A DNA stretch of 64,000 nucleotides from Arsenophonus sp052174475 (lineage in GTDB: Bacteria; Pseudomonadota; Gammaproteobacteria; Enterobacterales; Enterobacteriaceae), in contig JBQMRO010000005.1 of the NCBI GenBank assembly GCA_052174475.1, positions 15,890 to 79,889 on the forward strand, in the 5' to 3' direction. Positions 18,956-30,006 of this stretch are shown here, piece after piece. Within the stretch, counting starts at the first letter, position 1; every line of letters starts with the position of its first letter. A program made the translations under genes and the position numbers. The notes under the pieces were generated by a model. That model saw only the letters and a program-made list of their open reading frames with translations. It did not search any database and was not told the DNA's origin.

Positions 18956-20352
18956 TATTAAATCTTGTGGATAACGATCAGGCTTCTCTCTGAAGATTGA
19001 AAATATATTCTCCATCATTAAATTGTATGTTTATTATCACCAGGGGATCAGAAGATTAACTCTCTTTATCCTCTTCCCAGTTTTTCTAAATAGACGGGAT
19101 AGAACACCTTAAATATTATTAAAAGGATTATTTTCTAGAATTAGAACCATTCGAACACCAGCTTCATAGTCTCAGTATAGTAAAAGCTGATTCAATCAAC
19201 TTTTTTGTTCTTATTGACCTCCACACTATACTGATCTAGGGGTATATAATATCAGCCATTCTTCTCGATCTTTTTCTAGTTTTTTCATCGCTGCAGAGAT
19301 GAATCACTAAAAACCTTCCCAAAAAAAACATCAATGAATTTATTAGCGATATCACAACCTTTTCTGCTAGCCAGAGACCTCCCCCACAGCTCACCCTAAC
19401 TTTTGCTGTTGAATGATTTTAGAGAGTGAATCCCAGCACATTAGCTATTTTGTATACCAAACAGCATTTTATGCTGGATGTCCGGCATCCCTTGGTCGAC
19501 ATTGCATTCAAAAACCAAAAGTGGGAATAACCACAAAGTCTCCATTAGTAAACCTAGAAATACGCTTAAGGCACGCACTGGTAGTATATTAAGAAGTTTA
19601 GCCTAGCTTCTAACTCTTAATAATCATATTTGACTGCAAGAAGCTCCTTATATCTATATGCAATATCGCCAATATAACTATCAGAAAAAAAAGCAATCAG
19701 CTTGCCTAACAGAATGATATATGCCTTTAAACCAAGAAATAAACATAACGCGTATCGCTTAAATTAGGCAGTGACCATTATCTACGCTCTCTTAAAGGAA
19801 TTCCTATTCAGTATACTGATGGTACTAGTATAGAGATCATGTACTTCTAACCAAAATTCACAGAGCTTTATGAAAATTATCGGTGGATATATGCTTTATA
19901 GATTCAGTCCATAGTAACAACTCTTCGTGATTTTTTTTGCACACTTCAGATAAGGCGGTAAGAAAAGATCTTTAAAAGTATATTCCGTTACCACTGCTAT
20001 TCCACTTATCTTAAGCACTTTAAGCTTATAGGCTAATATCATTCTGTATAAGTTTATGCTAGCAAGTAATCATTACTGGCGACAGCTTGCCGGCCATTAA
20101 CAAGGTGATGTTTACATGTTTGTTGCAGCATGGTTTCAAGCTCATCCTTAACAGCGGTACCTATATCAGCTCCTTGTTACTATTATGAATGAGTTAATTT
20201 AATGGATCAGAGTAATATCTAATTTCTCAGATACCTTTAGGGTAAACCTTTCATGATACATAATATCTATATTTTTGAAATTATTTATGAAATCAATCAA
20301 AAAGATATTTCATCATTTACGAAAGCACTTACAGCAGAAATGAATATAACTC
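18950..20352 (-). mobile_element. IS256-family insertion sequence, decayed, inverted
   Basis: Complete-length (about 1.4 kb) minus-strand copy. Its right terminus (about 18950-19000) resembles 1064-1118 and 48795-48850; its left terminus is marked by the match of the reverse complement of about 20300-20352 (GAGTTATATTCATTTCTG) with the left ends at 6901 and 54833. Internal sequence around 19360-19460 matches the C-terminal transposase part of other copies. Heavily mutated. Confidence 0.65.
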
Positions 20353-21829
20353 AAAAGTTGATTATTAATTTTAATATTCTTCTAAATTCTTATGAGGTCT
20401 ATTATTCAGATTGGTGGTGGGGTTGAGTACTTAAATTTTACTAGAAGATGCCCGACAGTTTTTCCAAATAGAGTGTAAGGTGTCATATATTATCTGTTAC
20501 TCGACAATAACAATTTATGGACATAAACTGAATTACTTTTTCAGGTGCAATATTTCGCTCCTAGGATGTTGTTTAGCACCTTTTAAGAACTATAAACGCA
20601 TGATTTCTTTTTTCGTAAATTGGTTATAGATTTTACTTCCTAAAAAGGAAGATTTCCCATAGGTTATACTTGTATTTGATACAATAAATTTATTGAAATG
20701 CTTGAATATTATATGAGAAAAGCTCAAAATAAATTATTTTTAGGTGTTCGTAAATCATACGAGATGATTGATATAGCGACTAAATAAGATTTAGCGATCT
20801 TTGTAAAGAATAGATAGCAGATTTGATAATGTTAATTTTTAAAAAACGAAATTTAAATAGCTGATGTCTGAAAAGACATCTCTATTGAAATTTATAACAT
20901 CTATAAAGATTTTTCTTCTGAAAGATCTTTAGTCTTCAAAGATATTGAAGTGTTAACTAATAGCATTCTTATAAAGCTGAATGTTATTATGTTAGGGATT
21001 ATTACTATTACACTAGTAATACTTAATTTTTTCTAATTTCTTAGTTGTAAGTTCAAATTTTGCACAGCTAGCCAATTTCACGATATATCTTCATCAAGAT
21101 TATGTTTTTAAACAATCATTTTCTTTTGTTAAATACTATTTAATTACCTTAAAAGTTATTATTTCTCTGTTATCGTTGTCATGTATAGTACAAATACTGC
21201 TTAGTATCATGAATTAAAAAAAGATATAACTGTATTAATCATCCAAACAAGATTACCCATATTGATATGGGTAGCCAATATCATGCACGGATTATTAAGT
21301 TTTATAATATCCACTCATTCATTGTTTTGTTTGTTTTGCATTATTAGGATGATCAGTTTCCCTTAAGTAAAGATCTTAAATATTAAGTAAATGAAGACAA
21401 TTTTTAAGTGTTTTTTGTCACTGCATTCTGCAATTTCTTCTATATTTAATCGTTGATATTTTCTACCTGATAATTTTGAGATATATTGATAAATATTATT
21501 TTTTTCACAGAATAATTTATAGCTATCTCTATAGCTCAATTATTTTGCTTTTAAATAATTTTTTCTAGGTCATATAATTCAGTATATAAAATAACCCTAC
21601 ACACGTAGGGTAGGTTGTTACTAACCTATACCTTTTAATTGGCTAATATAATTTCATATTTTAAAATAAAATATTTTACCAATAAATCTCTGATTACTAC
21701 CTTTATTAGGTAGTGATGACTAATTTTATTCTCGTTGGTAAAGGTTTAATGCCATTTATCTCTATTCGAATAAAGTGTAAACTCTGATCGGTGATCAGCT
21801 TAAGAAAACAGCTAGCACACTCTGAATTT
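20353..21829. other. hairpin-rich region without identifiable gene
   Basis: About 1.5 kb with no recognised gene or IS. It holds several perfect stem-loops: GATGTCT-GAAA-AGACATC (20863-20880), ACCCATAT-TG-ATATGGGT (21255-21272), CCCTAC-ACAC-GTAGGG (21595-21610) next to TAGGTT/AACCTA (21611-21628), and ACTACCT/AGGTAGT (21696-21714). A hydrophobic translation around 20950-21180 is protein-like but unassigned. Some stems probably are terminators of lost genes. Confidence 0.4.
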
Positions 21830-23640
21830 TAAACTCTGCAAGAATCTAATCACTCTTTAAGAGTAATTAAAGCCATCCTTTTTCAAAAGGAAATAGAATC
21901 AGTTTAGTGTGCCTATTGTAAGATAGGATCTTATTAGAGTGTATATTCTCTCATCTTATGCAAGAATTCTAGAGATATTAATTTTAGGTTTATCTTAGTA
22001 AGGCTTATTTTCTTATTTTATTGATTCTTTCTAACAGCAATTCCAATGTTGACTGCTAATCAAGCTGAGCGTCGGTAAAAGTAGCATGTTATCATATAGA
22101 ATCCATTTGCACGAATCTGTGTGCGGGATTCTTTTATCAGAACCGCAAACCTTAGTTTTTTCCTGTTTTTTGTAAGCTGTCATCTCTGCGTTTTTTTATA
22201 CACCTTTGATAAGGGTGTGCCTTATTTACGTTTTGATAAGAAGCATATAATACGACATATTAAAATATCTAATGGAATATAGATAATATAGCGTTAAAGG
22301 TATTTATAGTATGCTAGGGAGATCTCTGTTTATCTTTTTAGCGAAGTGTACTTTTCAGTAATGTTTGTACTGTGGCTTTAAGTAACGCTATTACTGGTTT
22401 GTAGTGCGGATATCTCTCAGATGAGAAATACAATAGCATTTATCAGGTTATAACTATAATATAACAGCCTGATGATAGCGCCTTCCCAAACCCATTCGAC
22501 CGCTCTTTTTTTTGAAGAATAGATCACCTCATGCAGCATATTTAATATCCAGACTGTTCCTAATAAGGAAGGTATGAACATGCGAATGTTAATCGAATTG
22601 TTAACTATAGCTGTATAATGGAGATAAGATATCAATTTCGATATCCTGTTGTGTGCCAAACTGCAGCATATCGTTGCGTGAGAGCGCAAAACAAAACGTT
22701 GAGTAGCTAGTCAATTATTATTGAAAAGGCCAAGGAGGATTGGGTATAGTGTGGAAATAATATCTCAATAATTGCAGTCGGGTAAAATATAAATCTGCTG
22801 CACTCTAACTATTATCCGGTAACTTTAAAGTCGCATGAACTGCGAGCTTTTGATTTATAGATTTGCCAAAAAACGGCAGTGGAAATATTAAGGAGAATCA
22901 GACCAGTAGTCCGTCCGGAGACCCATTATATAAATGATGCAGGCAAACATTCGCTCTACAAATAAGATACGTCCACAAGTTAATACTTTGGGCATGTTTT
23001 TAAGAAATTTATTTAATCCGTTATCAATGGTAAAAATAGTTTAATTGGGCGGAGTAGATATATATGTGGGTAAAATAACTTCTTAGTTCCTTATAAGAAA
23101 AATATAAATCGTCATCTTGTCCCAATTCATTAGCTCTATTCAGTTTAGTTCTTCTCTCCTCCTTCCAGAGGGAAGATGGAGAGAAGAACTACTCCTAGTT
23201 TTCTATAAGTAATGAATTAATCGACAAGCATGCTTTCATTAATTACCTATCAATACAGTTATATTCAACATCATCAACTTCACGCCTATGCCATTATTTA
23301 AAGCTCCGGATAATCATGATTAGAATAGAATAATATACTTGTATGTCAAAAAAAATTAAGAACCGGAGTTAGCGAATTGCTATATGGCCTCTTTTAAGGT
23401 GGAATAAAAATTCAGTTAGCCTGTTATTATTAATTTTTGGAGGGAGATTCAGAAAGCGTTTCGGATAAACAAACAGTTCTAACATGTGACTTATCTATTA
23501 TCTTCTTGATTTTATTCGATTTACGATTTCTAGGAATATTCATACTAAGCCATCTGGATGAATTTTTAAAAAATTAATATATCGTAGAGTATGAAATAGC
23601 ATTCAAATTATGAACATCTTAGAAGCAGTATAGGTGGTGA
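21830..23640. repeat. family B repeat, copy 2 (unidentified decayed mobile element)
   Basis: Aligns with copy 1 over its length: stretch after AGAATCCATTTG at 22103, blocks at 22420-22700 and 22920-23040, and the right end AAAAAATTAATATATCGTAG near 23566. The minus-strand open stretch at 22417-22689 lies in this repeat and reads hydrophobic, cysteine-containing sequence with no family match; because other copies have stops there, I treat it as chance or remnant. A 13-bp stem-loop is at 23147-23190. Confidence 0.6.
23147..23190. repeat. long stem-loop inside family B copy 2
   Basis: Outer arms AGTTCTTCTCTCC/GGAGAGAAGAACT pair perfectly over 13 bp; an inner CTTCC/GGAAG stem caps it with a four-base loop and a small internal bulge. 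Same relative place as the stem-loop of copy 1 although the sequence differs. Confidence 0.6.
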
Positions 23641-23678
23641 GTTACGTTTAAAAACAATCTTTTTTAATGGTATTTAAG

Positions 23679-23705
23679 CTTCTCTAGTTTGCATAGAGAA
23701 GCTAG
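23679..23705. repeat. 10-bp perfect stem-loop between family B and IS256
   Basis: Arms AGCTTCTCTA/TAGAGAAGCT with a seven-base loop, located in the roughly 80 bases between the family B right end and the IS256 left end. Possibly a terminator of a lost gene or part of an element end. Confidence 0.45.
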
Positions 23706-23722
23706 AAACCAGCTAAGGAAAT

Positions 23723-25120
23723 TGATTTACGCTTATTTTTATGTATAGGATTTCAGAAATGGTGGCGGGTATCCTGCTGATTGATTTTATGGATGATTTC
23801 AACAAAAGAGAAATGATATGAAAAAAATTTATCTTACAGATATCCCTAAGACCAGATATTACCTTTTCTTCTTTGCATAAACTCATCCATAATGACGTGC
23901 TAGATAGATGATATGGCACCGCTGTTTAGGGGAGATCAAAAGTATCCTGCAACGACATTCCAAACACTGACTTGTTGATGGGATAGATTTATTGCTTATC
24001 GATTATAACGATTATTTGCTGCAACGAACTATACAAACTGGTATTTAAGATATTTAGATTAAAGTGCTTAAGATTAGTAGATCTTAGCAGCAATGGAATA
24101 TGTTTCAATAGCTTGTTTCTATCGTCTTATCTTAAGTGCACGAAAGCTATGAATAGAGCTCTTTCCCATGCCTATTTACGGGTTTATCAGTAATTTTATG
24201 AAGCTCTATAGGGCACTTCTCGGTAAAAGCACATGATCTTCTACTTGATATCATTAACAGAGTAAAGCTCCGATTCCTTGAAGAGCATCAATAATGATAT
24301 CTACGTAATTTTTAAGTGACATACTACATTTATTTTTTAGCTGATAGCATATAGCGATCTGTCAGGAAAACTGATTATCTTTGTCTGCTTCTCATTATCG
24401 GCGGTATTTGCGTATGGAGGAACGTAAGGAAACAGTTGTGTTAAAAGATACTTATCGAGAGTTAAAATCATACTGTTGGCTCAACTTCTTGATGACCTAT
24501 TAAAAGATGGGTTTAACTATATCTCCTATGGTTGCTACGGCAGATGGTGTTATTTGATTTCTAAAATGAATATAAAGATATTTCTGGATTCGTATTACCA
24601 ATTCTGTTAGCTATATAATAGCTAATGTACTGATTTCACTCCAAAAAAGCTATTCAACAGTGAAGGTTAAAGGTGAACTATGGGAGGAGTGCTGGCTAGC
24701 AAAGAGCTCTGATTCCACTAATAAATTCTTGATGTTTTTTAGGAAGATTTTAGTGAAGTATCCTGTAAGTTATGAAGAACATTAGAAAAAGATAGAGAAG
24801 AGAGCTATTCGCATTCTATGCCTTCCCGTCAACACACTAATGTCAATAAGAATGACGAATTTAATTGAATCAGTTTTTGCGCGACAGGTTAAACCTATGA
24901 AGTCAGCTTAATAAGGCGCTGTAGTTCAAGAAAAGCAACCCTTTCAATGCTATTTAAGCTGCTCTCTGTATGCTTAAAAAGCGAAATTGCCTAAGGAGAG
25001 GTAATCTGCTGTTACGCTGTTTATAAAGAGCGTCCAATTTAAGGATAAAGAACAGATTTACGAAGCATTACAGTAGAACATGGCTTAATTGTTGATACAC
25101 TAAATTTTTAATAACTCGTT
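23723..25120 (+). mobile_element. IS256-family insertion sequence, decayed
   Basis: Plus-strand copy aligned to 6901-8125 and 14011-15393: start region with ATTGATTTTATGGATGATTT, then the RTIQTG-GDIEIKVPK region near 24030-24080, the DLS-type central segment near 24330-24420, and the FKDKEQIYEALQ-like C-terminus near 25035-25070 (translated VQFKDKEQIYEALQ). Stops and frameshifts throughout. It abuts family B copy 2 on its left. Confidence 0.72.
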
Positions 25121-25300
25121 ATCTGTCCTGGAGAATATTATTTGAAACCACAAGCATTAAAATATATGATGTGGCTACAAATAAATTACTCTGCAAACAA
25201 AGAAATAACCTTTTCCAATATAGCCTATTATTACTAATAGGCGCTCAGTAAGTAATATACATGACAATAGAAAAATTTTATCTTTAAAATTTAACGTTAT

Positions 25301-26269
25301 TTAGAGACAACGCAATTTAGTTGCCTCTGCAACCATTTTTTCTAATTTTTCCTGATCAATAGCAAATTTACGAATACCATCACTCAGTTTATCCGTCACC
25401 ATGGTATTAGGATAATGTTGCCAATAGAATTCTGTTTCTGTCATCGGTTTAGGCGGTAACTGAATTTGATCATTAAATACCAATTTTTGTACCACTTCAC
25501 CTTGCGTCTCAGAAAATTCTTTAAGTAATGCCGGAGAAATAGTTAATCGATCACAGCCTGCCAATTGTAAAATTTCACTTTTTATTGCGGAAACTTGCCC
25601 CTATTACCACCATTTTATAGCCATGTTGTTTATAATAATTATAAATTTATGTAACAGAAATCACATCAGGATCTTCTTGTGGCACATACTCTTTTATATT
25701 AGTATTCACTTGATACCAATCAAGAATACGACCAACAAAAGATGAAATCAGATAAACGGCAGCTTTTGCACAAGCTCGTACTTGTGCAAAAGAGAATAAT
25801 AGAGTTAGATTGCAGTTAACACCCTCTTTTCTAACTGCTTTCCCGGCGCGTATTCCTTGGCAAATTGAAGCTAACTTAATCAAAATACGCTCATTTTTAA
25901 TGCCTGTATGATTATAAAGTTCAATAATACGGTGCGCTTTTTAATATAAGCTTCAGTATCATAGGAAAGACGCGCATAAACTTCTGTTGAAACTCTTTCC
26001 GGACTTAATTGTAAGATTGCTAATCCAATATTAACAGCCAATTTATCACACACATCAATGATTTGATGTTTACGTGATTAGCTTTGTTCCTGTGCCAAGA
26101 TGATTGTTTCATTAATAAGTAGCTGATATTCTGGGATCTGAGATGTATTAAGGATCAAAGATGGATTAGTTGTTGCATCTTCAGGTTTATAAAGTTTTAT
26201 TATGCTAATATCACCCGTATCTGCTACAACCGTTGTTATTTTATGCAAAGAGGTTAATTCATCGATCAT
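25301..26269 (-). pseudogene. talB: broken transaldolase gene
   Basis: Transaldolase moves a dihydroxyacetone unit in the non-oxidative pentose phosphate pathway. Three fragments in different frames together cover the protein: N-terminus MIDELTSLHKITTVVADTGD and DATTNPSLIL (26269 to about 26078), a middle part with IRAGKAVRKEGVNCNLTLLFSFAQ containing the schiff-base-region NCNLTLLFS (about 25883-25647), and a C-terminus MAGCDRLTISPALL to EKMVAEATKL (25564-25301). At least one stop (near 26080) and two frameshifts separate them. The parts are highly conserved, so inactivation looks fairly recent compared with the unrecognisable surroundings. Confidence 0.9.
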
Positions 26270-26279
26270 TTTTTAATCC

Positions 26280-27339
26280 CGTTTTTATTTAGATAAGTCT
26301 AAGGCTTTAGATCCTATCTTGTTAGGATAATAACACGCATTGATATTGCGATAAATAAATTCACTAATTACTATTGTTTAAACAAATTTTGTCCACTTAT
26401 TTTCATACCCTGCTATAATTAGAGCAGTAATAATTAACGTTAAATGATACAAATAACTCAATGATAGCTATTTACTGTTTTGATTAAAATTGTTTATTTT
26501 TAAATTTTGCTAGATATTAATGATCCTTATCACGAGCTTACAAGCTAAAACATTTGATTATAAGAATTCGTTTGTTAGGATAGAATATAGTCAACAAAAC
26601 CCTGTTACACAGTCAGAATAATTAATTAAGAGATCTGCTGTAAATATACACAGGAAGAAATTAACAGTTTAATGTAACATTAGCGGCAAATTACTTAGTT
26701 TAGATGTCACGTGTTTTGAACAGTGAGGTGTTATTTACCCTATAAATGCCTGACCTGAAATTCTTGTTTTTAAAGATTAAAATATACCCGTGCTTGCTTC
26801 TGTAAGCAGAAAGTTTTATGCCAAAAGATTTCATCATTGTTTAAAAATATCTTCGTATTTTATTAGGCTTAAATGCGCAATACACTTACTTAATCTGATG
26901 TAGTATTACCGATTAGAAATAGGAATTAATCTCAATAAATAAATAAGGAAAAGATCTTTATGTTTTTTTTGGATATTTTTACTGAAAATCTTAATTAATG
27001 CCCTAAGCGGTTAAATAATAATATTATGATTAACTTAAATTAATGAATAGTTTAATGTCAGTTTTTTGTAAAACTGGATGTTGATTTTATCAAAACTATT
27101 TTCCTAGACGAAAAATAAGAAAATATAAAATTATTAGTTTTTATGCAAAAAACTCGCGATTAATAGTTTTTTTATTTTTTTAAAACAAAATTATTGAGTA
27201 ATTAACTAAATTTAACTTAGCTGTTTCTCAATTTTATTATCCTGCTTCCAAGGAGATAATCAGTTAGTCTTTAAATAATCCTAACTTACTTAACTATTTA
27301 GTCCAAGACCATTATATAAATTCTCGTCATTTCAACCCT
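26280..27339. other. AT-rich intergenic stretch, no gene seen
   Basis: About 1.06 kb between the talB remnant and an IS481 remnant. A small hairpin ATCCTA/TAGGAT lies at 26311-26328 just upstream of the talB start, and a TATAAT box occurs near 26413 on the plus strand. No protein remnant was recognised. Confidence 0.4.
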
Positions 27340-28325
27340 ATTCATGACAGTATAGCTACTGAGAAAAATAGTTGAGGTAAAATATCATAATGATTAGGTT
27401 CCATCGCCAGGAACCTCCAATATCTAAAATCATAGCTGTTATTCAGGACAATAACAGCTGTTGCATCTATTTTATCTGAGCATTATGGTATCTCCATATT
27501 TATCGTTGCTAAAGAACAAAAACCAGATAATATTGATGAGATTACAGCTATATCCACTATCGTTTTCTGATGACGATATCGCCTGATCAAGGATCCATAG
27601 TGATTCCGTGCAAAAATATTTTATTTCTCTCGCCGATTTTCTGGCGTCGTACACAAATTTCTGAACTTCGTAGTATCTCAAACTGCTCTGGATCGTTATT
27701 TACGCAGACACAAAGGTGGAATTTGCGTGAAATGAAACAGGGAGAAGTCATGAAACTAAAGGATAAAACATAAAGCATAAAACATTTTAAACTATTATCC
27801 TGCTTATCTGCACGTATGTGGAATGTATTAAATACCAAACGAAACTTGACGACCTTATTTTTTTATAAGTATAGATTGCGTTATTCCATAGATTTTTATC
27901 TATTTTTATAAGGCTAAAATTATGCTCAATGCTCGACGCTTCTTACGTGATCTTAACCAAGTACGTCCATGGCTATCCATTGGGTACTTACAGATCGTCT
28001 TTTTGGTATATGAAAACGTTCAGTCACTAAAAAATATGAATTCGCCTGTTTGTTGTATAGAGCTTGATATAGAACGCCGACTTATAACGCTGATGCATCC
28101 TCAAATAAATAGCATGATCGAGCAATTTAATGGACGTATAAGAGCTTGAGTTGTAAAGTCAGAATTTCAATACTGCTGAAAATTTTGAAATCACCTTCCG
28201 TCAATATGATTGACTGCATAATCAGGAATTACCCAATCAGTATTGGGTAGTAAAACTTCATTGCAGTTTATGAAAGATTAGTTCAAAGTTAAATTTTGAA
28301 TTATTCAATAAAACCATACTATCTT
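27340..28325 (+). mobile_element. IS481-family insertion sequence, decayed
   Basis: Transposase landmarks of the IS481 type appear in order but in different frames: the helix-turn-helix region (HYGISIFIVA near 27480-27520), LDRYLRRHKGG (near 27692-27722), LREMKQGEVMKLKDKT (27724-27771), NARRFLRDL and TDRLFG (27925-28015), and a catalytic-core end resembling HPQINSMIEQFNGRI (near 28095-28145). Stops and frameshifts make it inactive. The right end near 28240-28325 matches the other three IS481 remnants and lies about 45 bases from the uppS start codon. Confidence 0.8.
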
Positions 28326-28368
28326 CCGGGATGCAATAGTTAGCTTATAGTAAAGGAACTCTTTTGGC

Positions 28369-29124
28369 ATGAAACTTATATATGATAATGATAGCTTACA
28401 GAAACGAATTCCGAAGCATGTTGCTATTATTATGGATGGTAATGGACGATGGGCGAAACAACATGGAAAGTTAAGAATTAATGGGCATAGAGCAGGGACA
28501 GAAGCGGTGCAAAAGGTAGTTAAATTCGCTATTAAAAATGAAATTCAATCTTTAACACTTTATGCGTTTAGTAGTGAAAATTGGAGTCGACCAGAAACTG
28601 AAGTTAGTGCTTTAATGGAACTTTTTACTTGGTTTTTAGATGATGAAGTTAAAAACTTAAATATTTATAATGTTAAGTTAACGATTATTGGAGATGTAAG
28701 TCGATTTAAGTCTAGATTACAAAATCGCATTAAATACGCGGTTGACTTAACTGCAAATAATACTGGCTTGCAACTTAATATTGCCGCTAATTATGGTGGT
28801 CGTTGGGACATTACCCATGCAATGGAACTTATTGCTAAAAAAATTAAGGCGGGCTCATTATTACCAGAAAATATTAACGAAGATACGGTAAATAAATTTA
28901 TTAGTCTATATGATCAGCCAACTGTTGATTTAGTTATTAGAACTGGTAGAGAATATCGCATTAGTAATTTTCTTTTATGGCAGATTGCTTATGCTGAATT
29001 TTATTTTACCGATGTGCTCTGGCCGGATTTTGATGAGGAAACTTTCAAAAGTGCAATTGTGGCTTTTAATCAACGTGAACGACGTTTTGGTAATGCTTGG
29101 CCTGATAATTTCAATGAAAAATAG
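28369..29124 (+). CDS. uppS: undecaprenyl diphosphate synthase
   Basis: Cis-prenyltransferase that extends farnesyl diphosphate with eight isopentenyl units to make the C55 lipid carrier for peptidoglycan and LPS. The 251-residue product is the normal length. The catalytic aspartate lies in AIIMDGNGRWAKQ (Asp23), and the C-terminal substrate motif reads VIRTGREYRISNFLLWQIAYAEFYF. E. coli has GGEHR where this has GREYR; the glutamate and the two arginines are kept. ATG 28369 has AAAGGAA upstream. It heads the run uppS-cdsA-rseP-bamA-skp-lpxD-fabZ-lpxA. In relatives dxr and frr lie upstream; here an IS481 remnant takes their place. Confidence 0.96.
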   Translation: MKLIYDNDSLQKRIPKHVAIIMDGNGRWAKQHGKLRINGHRAGTEAVQKVVKFAIKNEIQSLTLYAFSSENWSRPETEVSALMELFTWFLDDEVKNLNIYNVKLTIIGDVSRFKSRLQNRIKYAVDLTANNTGLQLNIAANYGGRWDITHAMELIAKKIKAGSLLPENINEDTVNKFISLYDQPTVDLVIRTGREYRISNFLLWQIAYAEFYFTDVLWPDFDEETFKSAIVAFNQRERRFGNAWPDNFNEK

Positions 29125-29136
29125 GAGGGGGGCGCT

Positions 29137-29991
29137 TTGCTAAATTTAAATTCTCGTATCATTACAGCTATCATATTTATTCCATTAGTTATCACTGCAC
29201 TTTTTTTCTTACCTCTTAACTTATTTGGTTATATTATCATTGTTATTTGTTCATTAGCTGCTTGGGAATGGAGCAAATTTATTGGTTGGATAGTGCAAAT
29301 TAAACGAATTATATGTGCTGTTTTATTTGGTATTTGTTTATTGAGTTTACAATTATCATTTCAGGATCTTAGTCAATTAACAACAGAACCTTTGATTATT
29401 TATGTTTTATCAGCTGGATTAGTTTGGTGGTTAGTTGCAGTAATATTGGTTGTCACTTTTCCTACTTCTGCTCGATTCTGGTCTCAGTCAGAAATATTAA
29501 AAATTTTGTTTGGTATTTTAACTATTTTACCTTTTTACTGTGGTATGTTGGTGTTAAAAAGTATTGATTATCACGTTGACGATTTTATCGGTGCTTGGTG
29601 GGTGCTTTATGTGTTGCTATTAGTTTGGAGTGCAGATAGTGGCGCTTATTTTTTTGGTCATATGTTTGGTAAACATAAACTGGCATCGAAAGTTTCTCCT
29701 GGTAAAACTCTGGAGGGTATGTTAGGTGGTATCCTGACAGCAGGTATTATAGCCTGGCTATTTAGTTTATTTGTTCCTGTTTTATTAATTTCAAAGAATT
29801 TATTATTTTCTTCTATTATTGTTGTGATTATTTCTGTTTTTGGTGATTTAACGGAAAGTATGTTTAAACGTCAAGCTGGCATCAAAGATAGTAGTCATTT
29901 AATTCCAGGACATGGTGGCGTATTAGATAGAATCGATAGCTTGACATCAGCTATACCTGTTTTTGCAGGATTGACATTGTCATTTTTTTAG
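29137..29991 (+). CDS. cdsA: phosphatidate cytidylyltransferase (CDP-diacylglycerol synthase)
   Basis: Integral inner-membrane enzyme making CDP-diacylglycerol, precursor of all membrane phospholipids, from phosphatidate and CTP. The 284-residue product is mostly hydrophobic with about eight membrane segments and ends with the family signature MFKRQAGIKDSSHLIPGHGGVLDRIDS. The start is TTG at 29137, preceded by a strong AGGAGGGG ribosome site at about 29123-29130, 12 bases after the uppS stop. Followed 15 bases later by rseP. Confidence 0.95.
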   Translation: MLNLNSRIITAIIFIPLVITALFFLPLNLFGYIIIVICSLAAWEWSKFIGWIVQIKRIICAVLFGICLLSLQLSFQDLSQLTTEPLIIYVLSAGLVWWLVAVILVVTFPTSARFWSQSEILKILFGILTILPFYCGMLVLKSIDYHVDDFIGAWWVLYVLLLVWSADSGAYFFGHMFGKHKLASKVSPGKTLEGMLGGILTAGIIAWLFSLFVPVLLISKNLLFSSIIVVIISVFGDLTESMFKRQAGIKDSSHLIPGHGGVLDRIDSLTSAIPVFAGLTLSFF

Positions 29992-30006
29992 TTTTTAATG
30001 TAAATT

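Noticed and set aside
20930..21180. Hydrophobic translation loosely resembling FtsX
   Set aside because: Similarity is only to membrane-helix composition; no ftsE or rpoH context and no conserved motif.
22417..22689. Open frame of 90 codons on the minus strand
   Set aside because: It lies in family B copy 2, and the same place has stops in copies 1, 3 and 4; no family resemblance.
25301..26269. Programmed frameshifting or read-through in transaldolase
   Set aside because: There are at least three separate lesions and no slippery sequence was seen, so a pseudogene is far simpler.
27922..28149. Open frame of 75 codons upstream of uppS
   Set aside because: It is part of the IS481 transposase core and has no own start signal.
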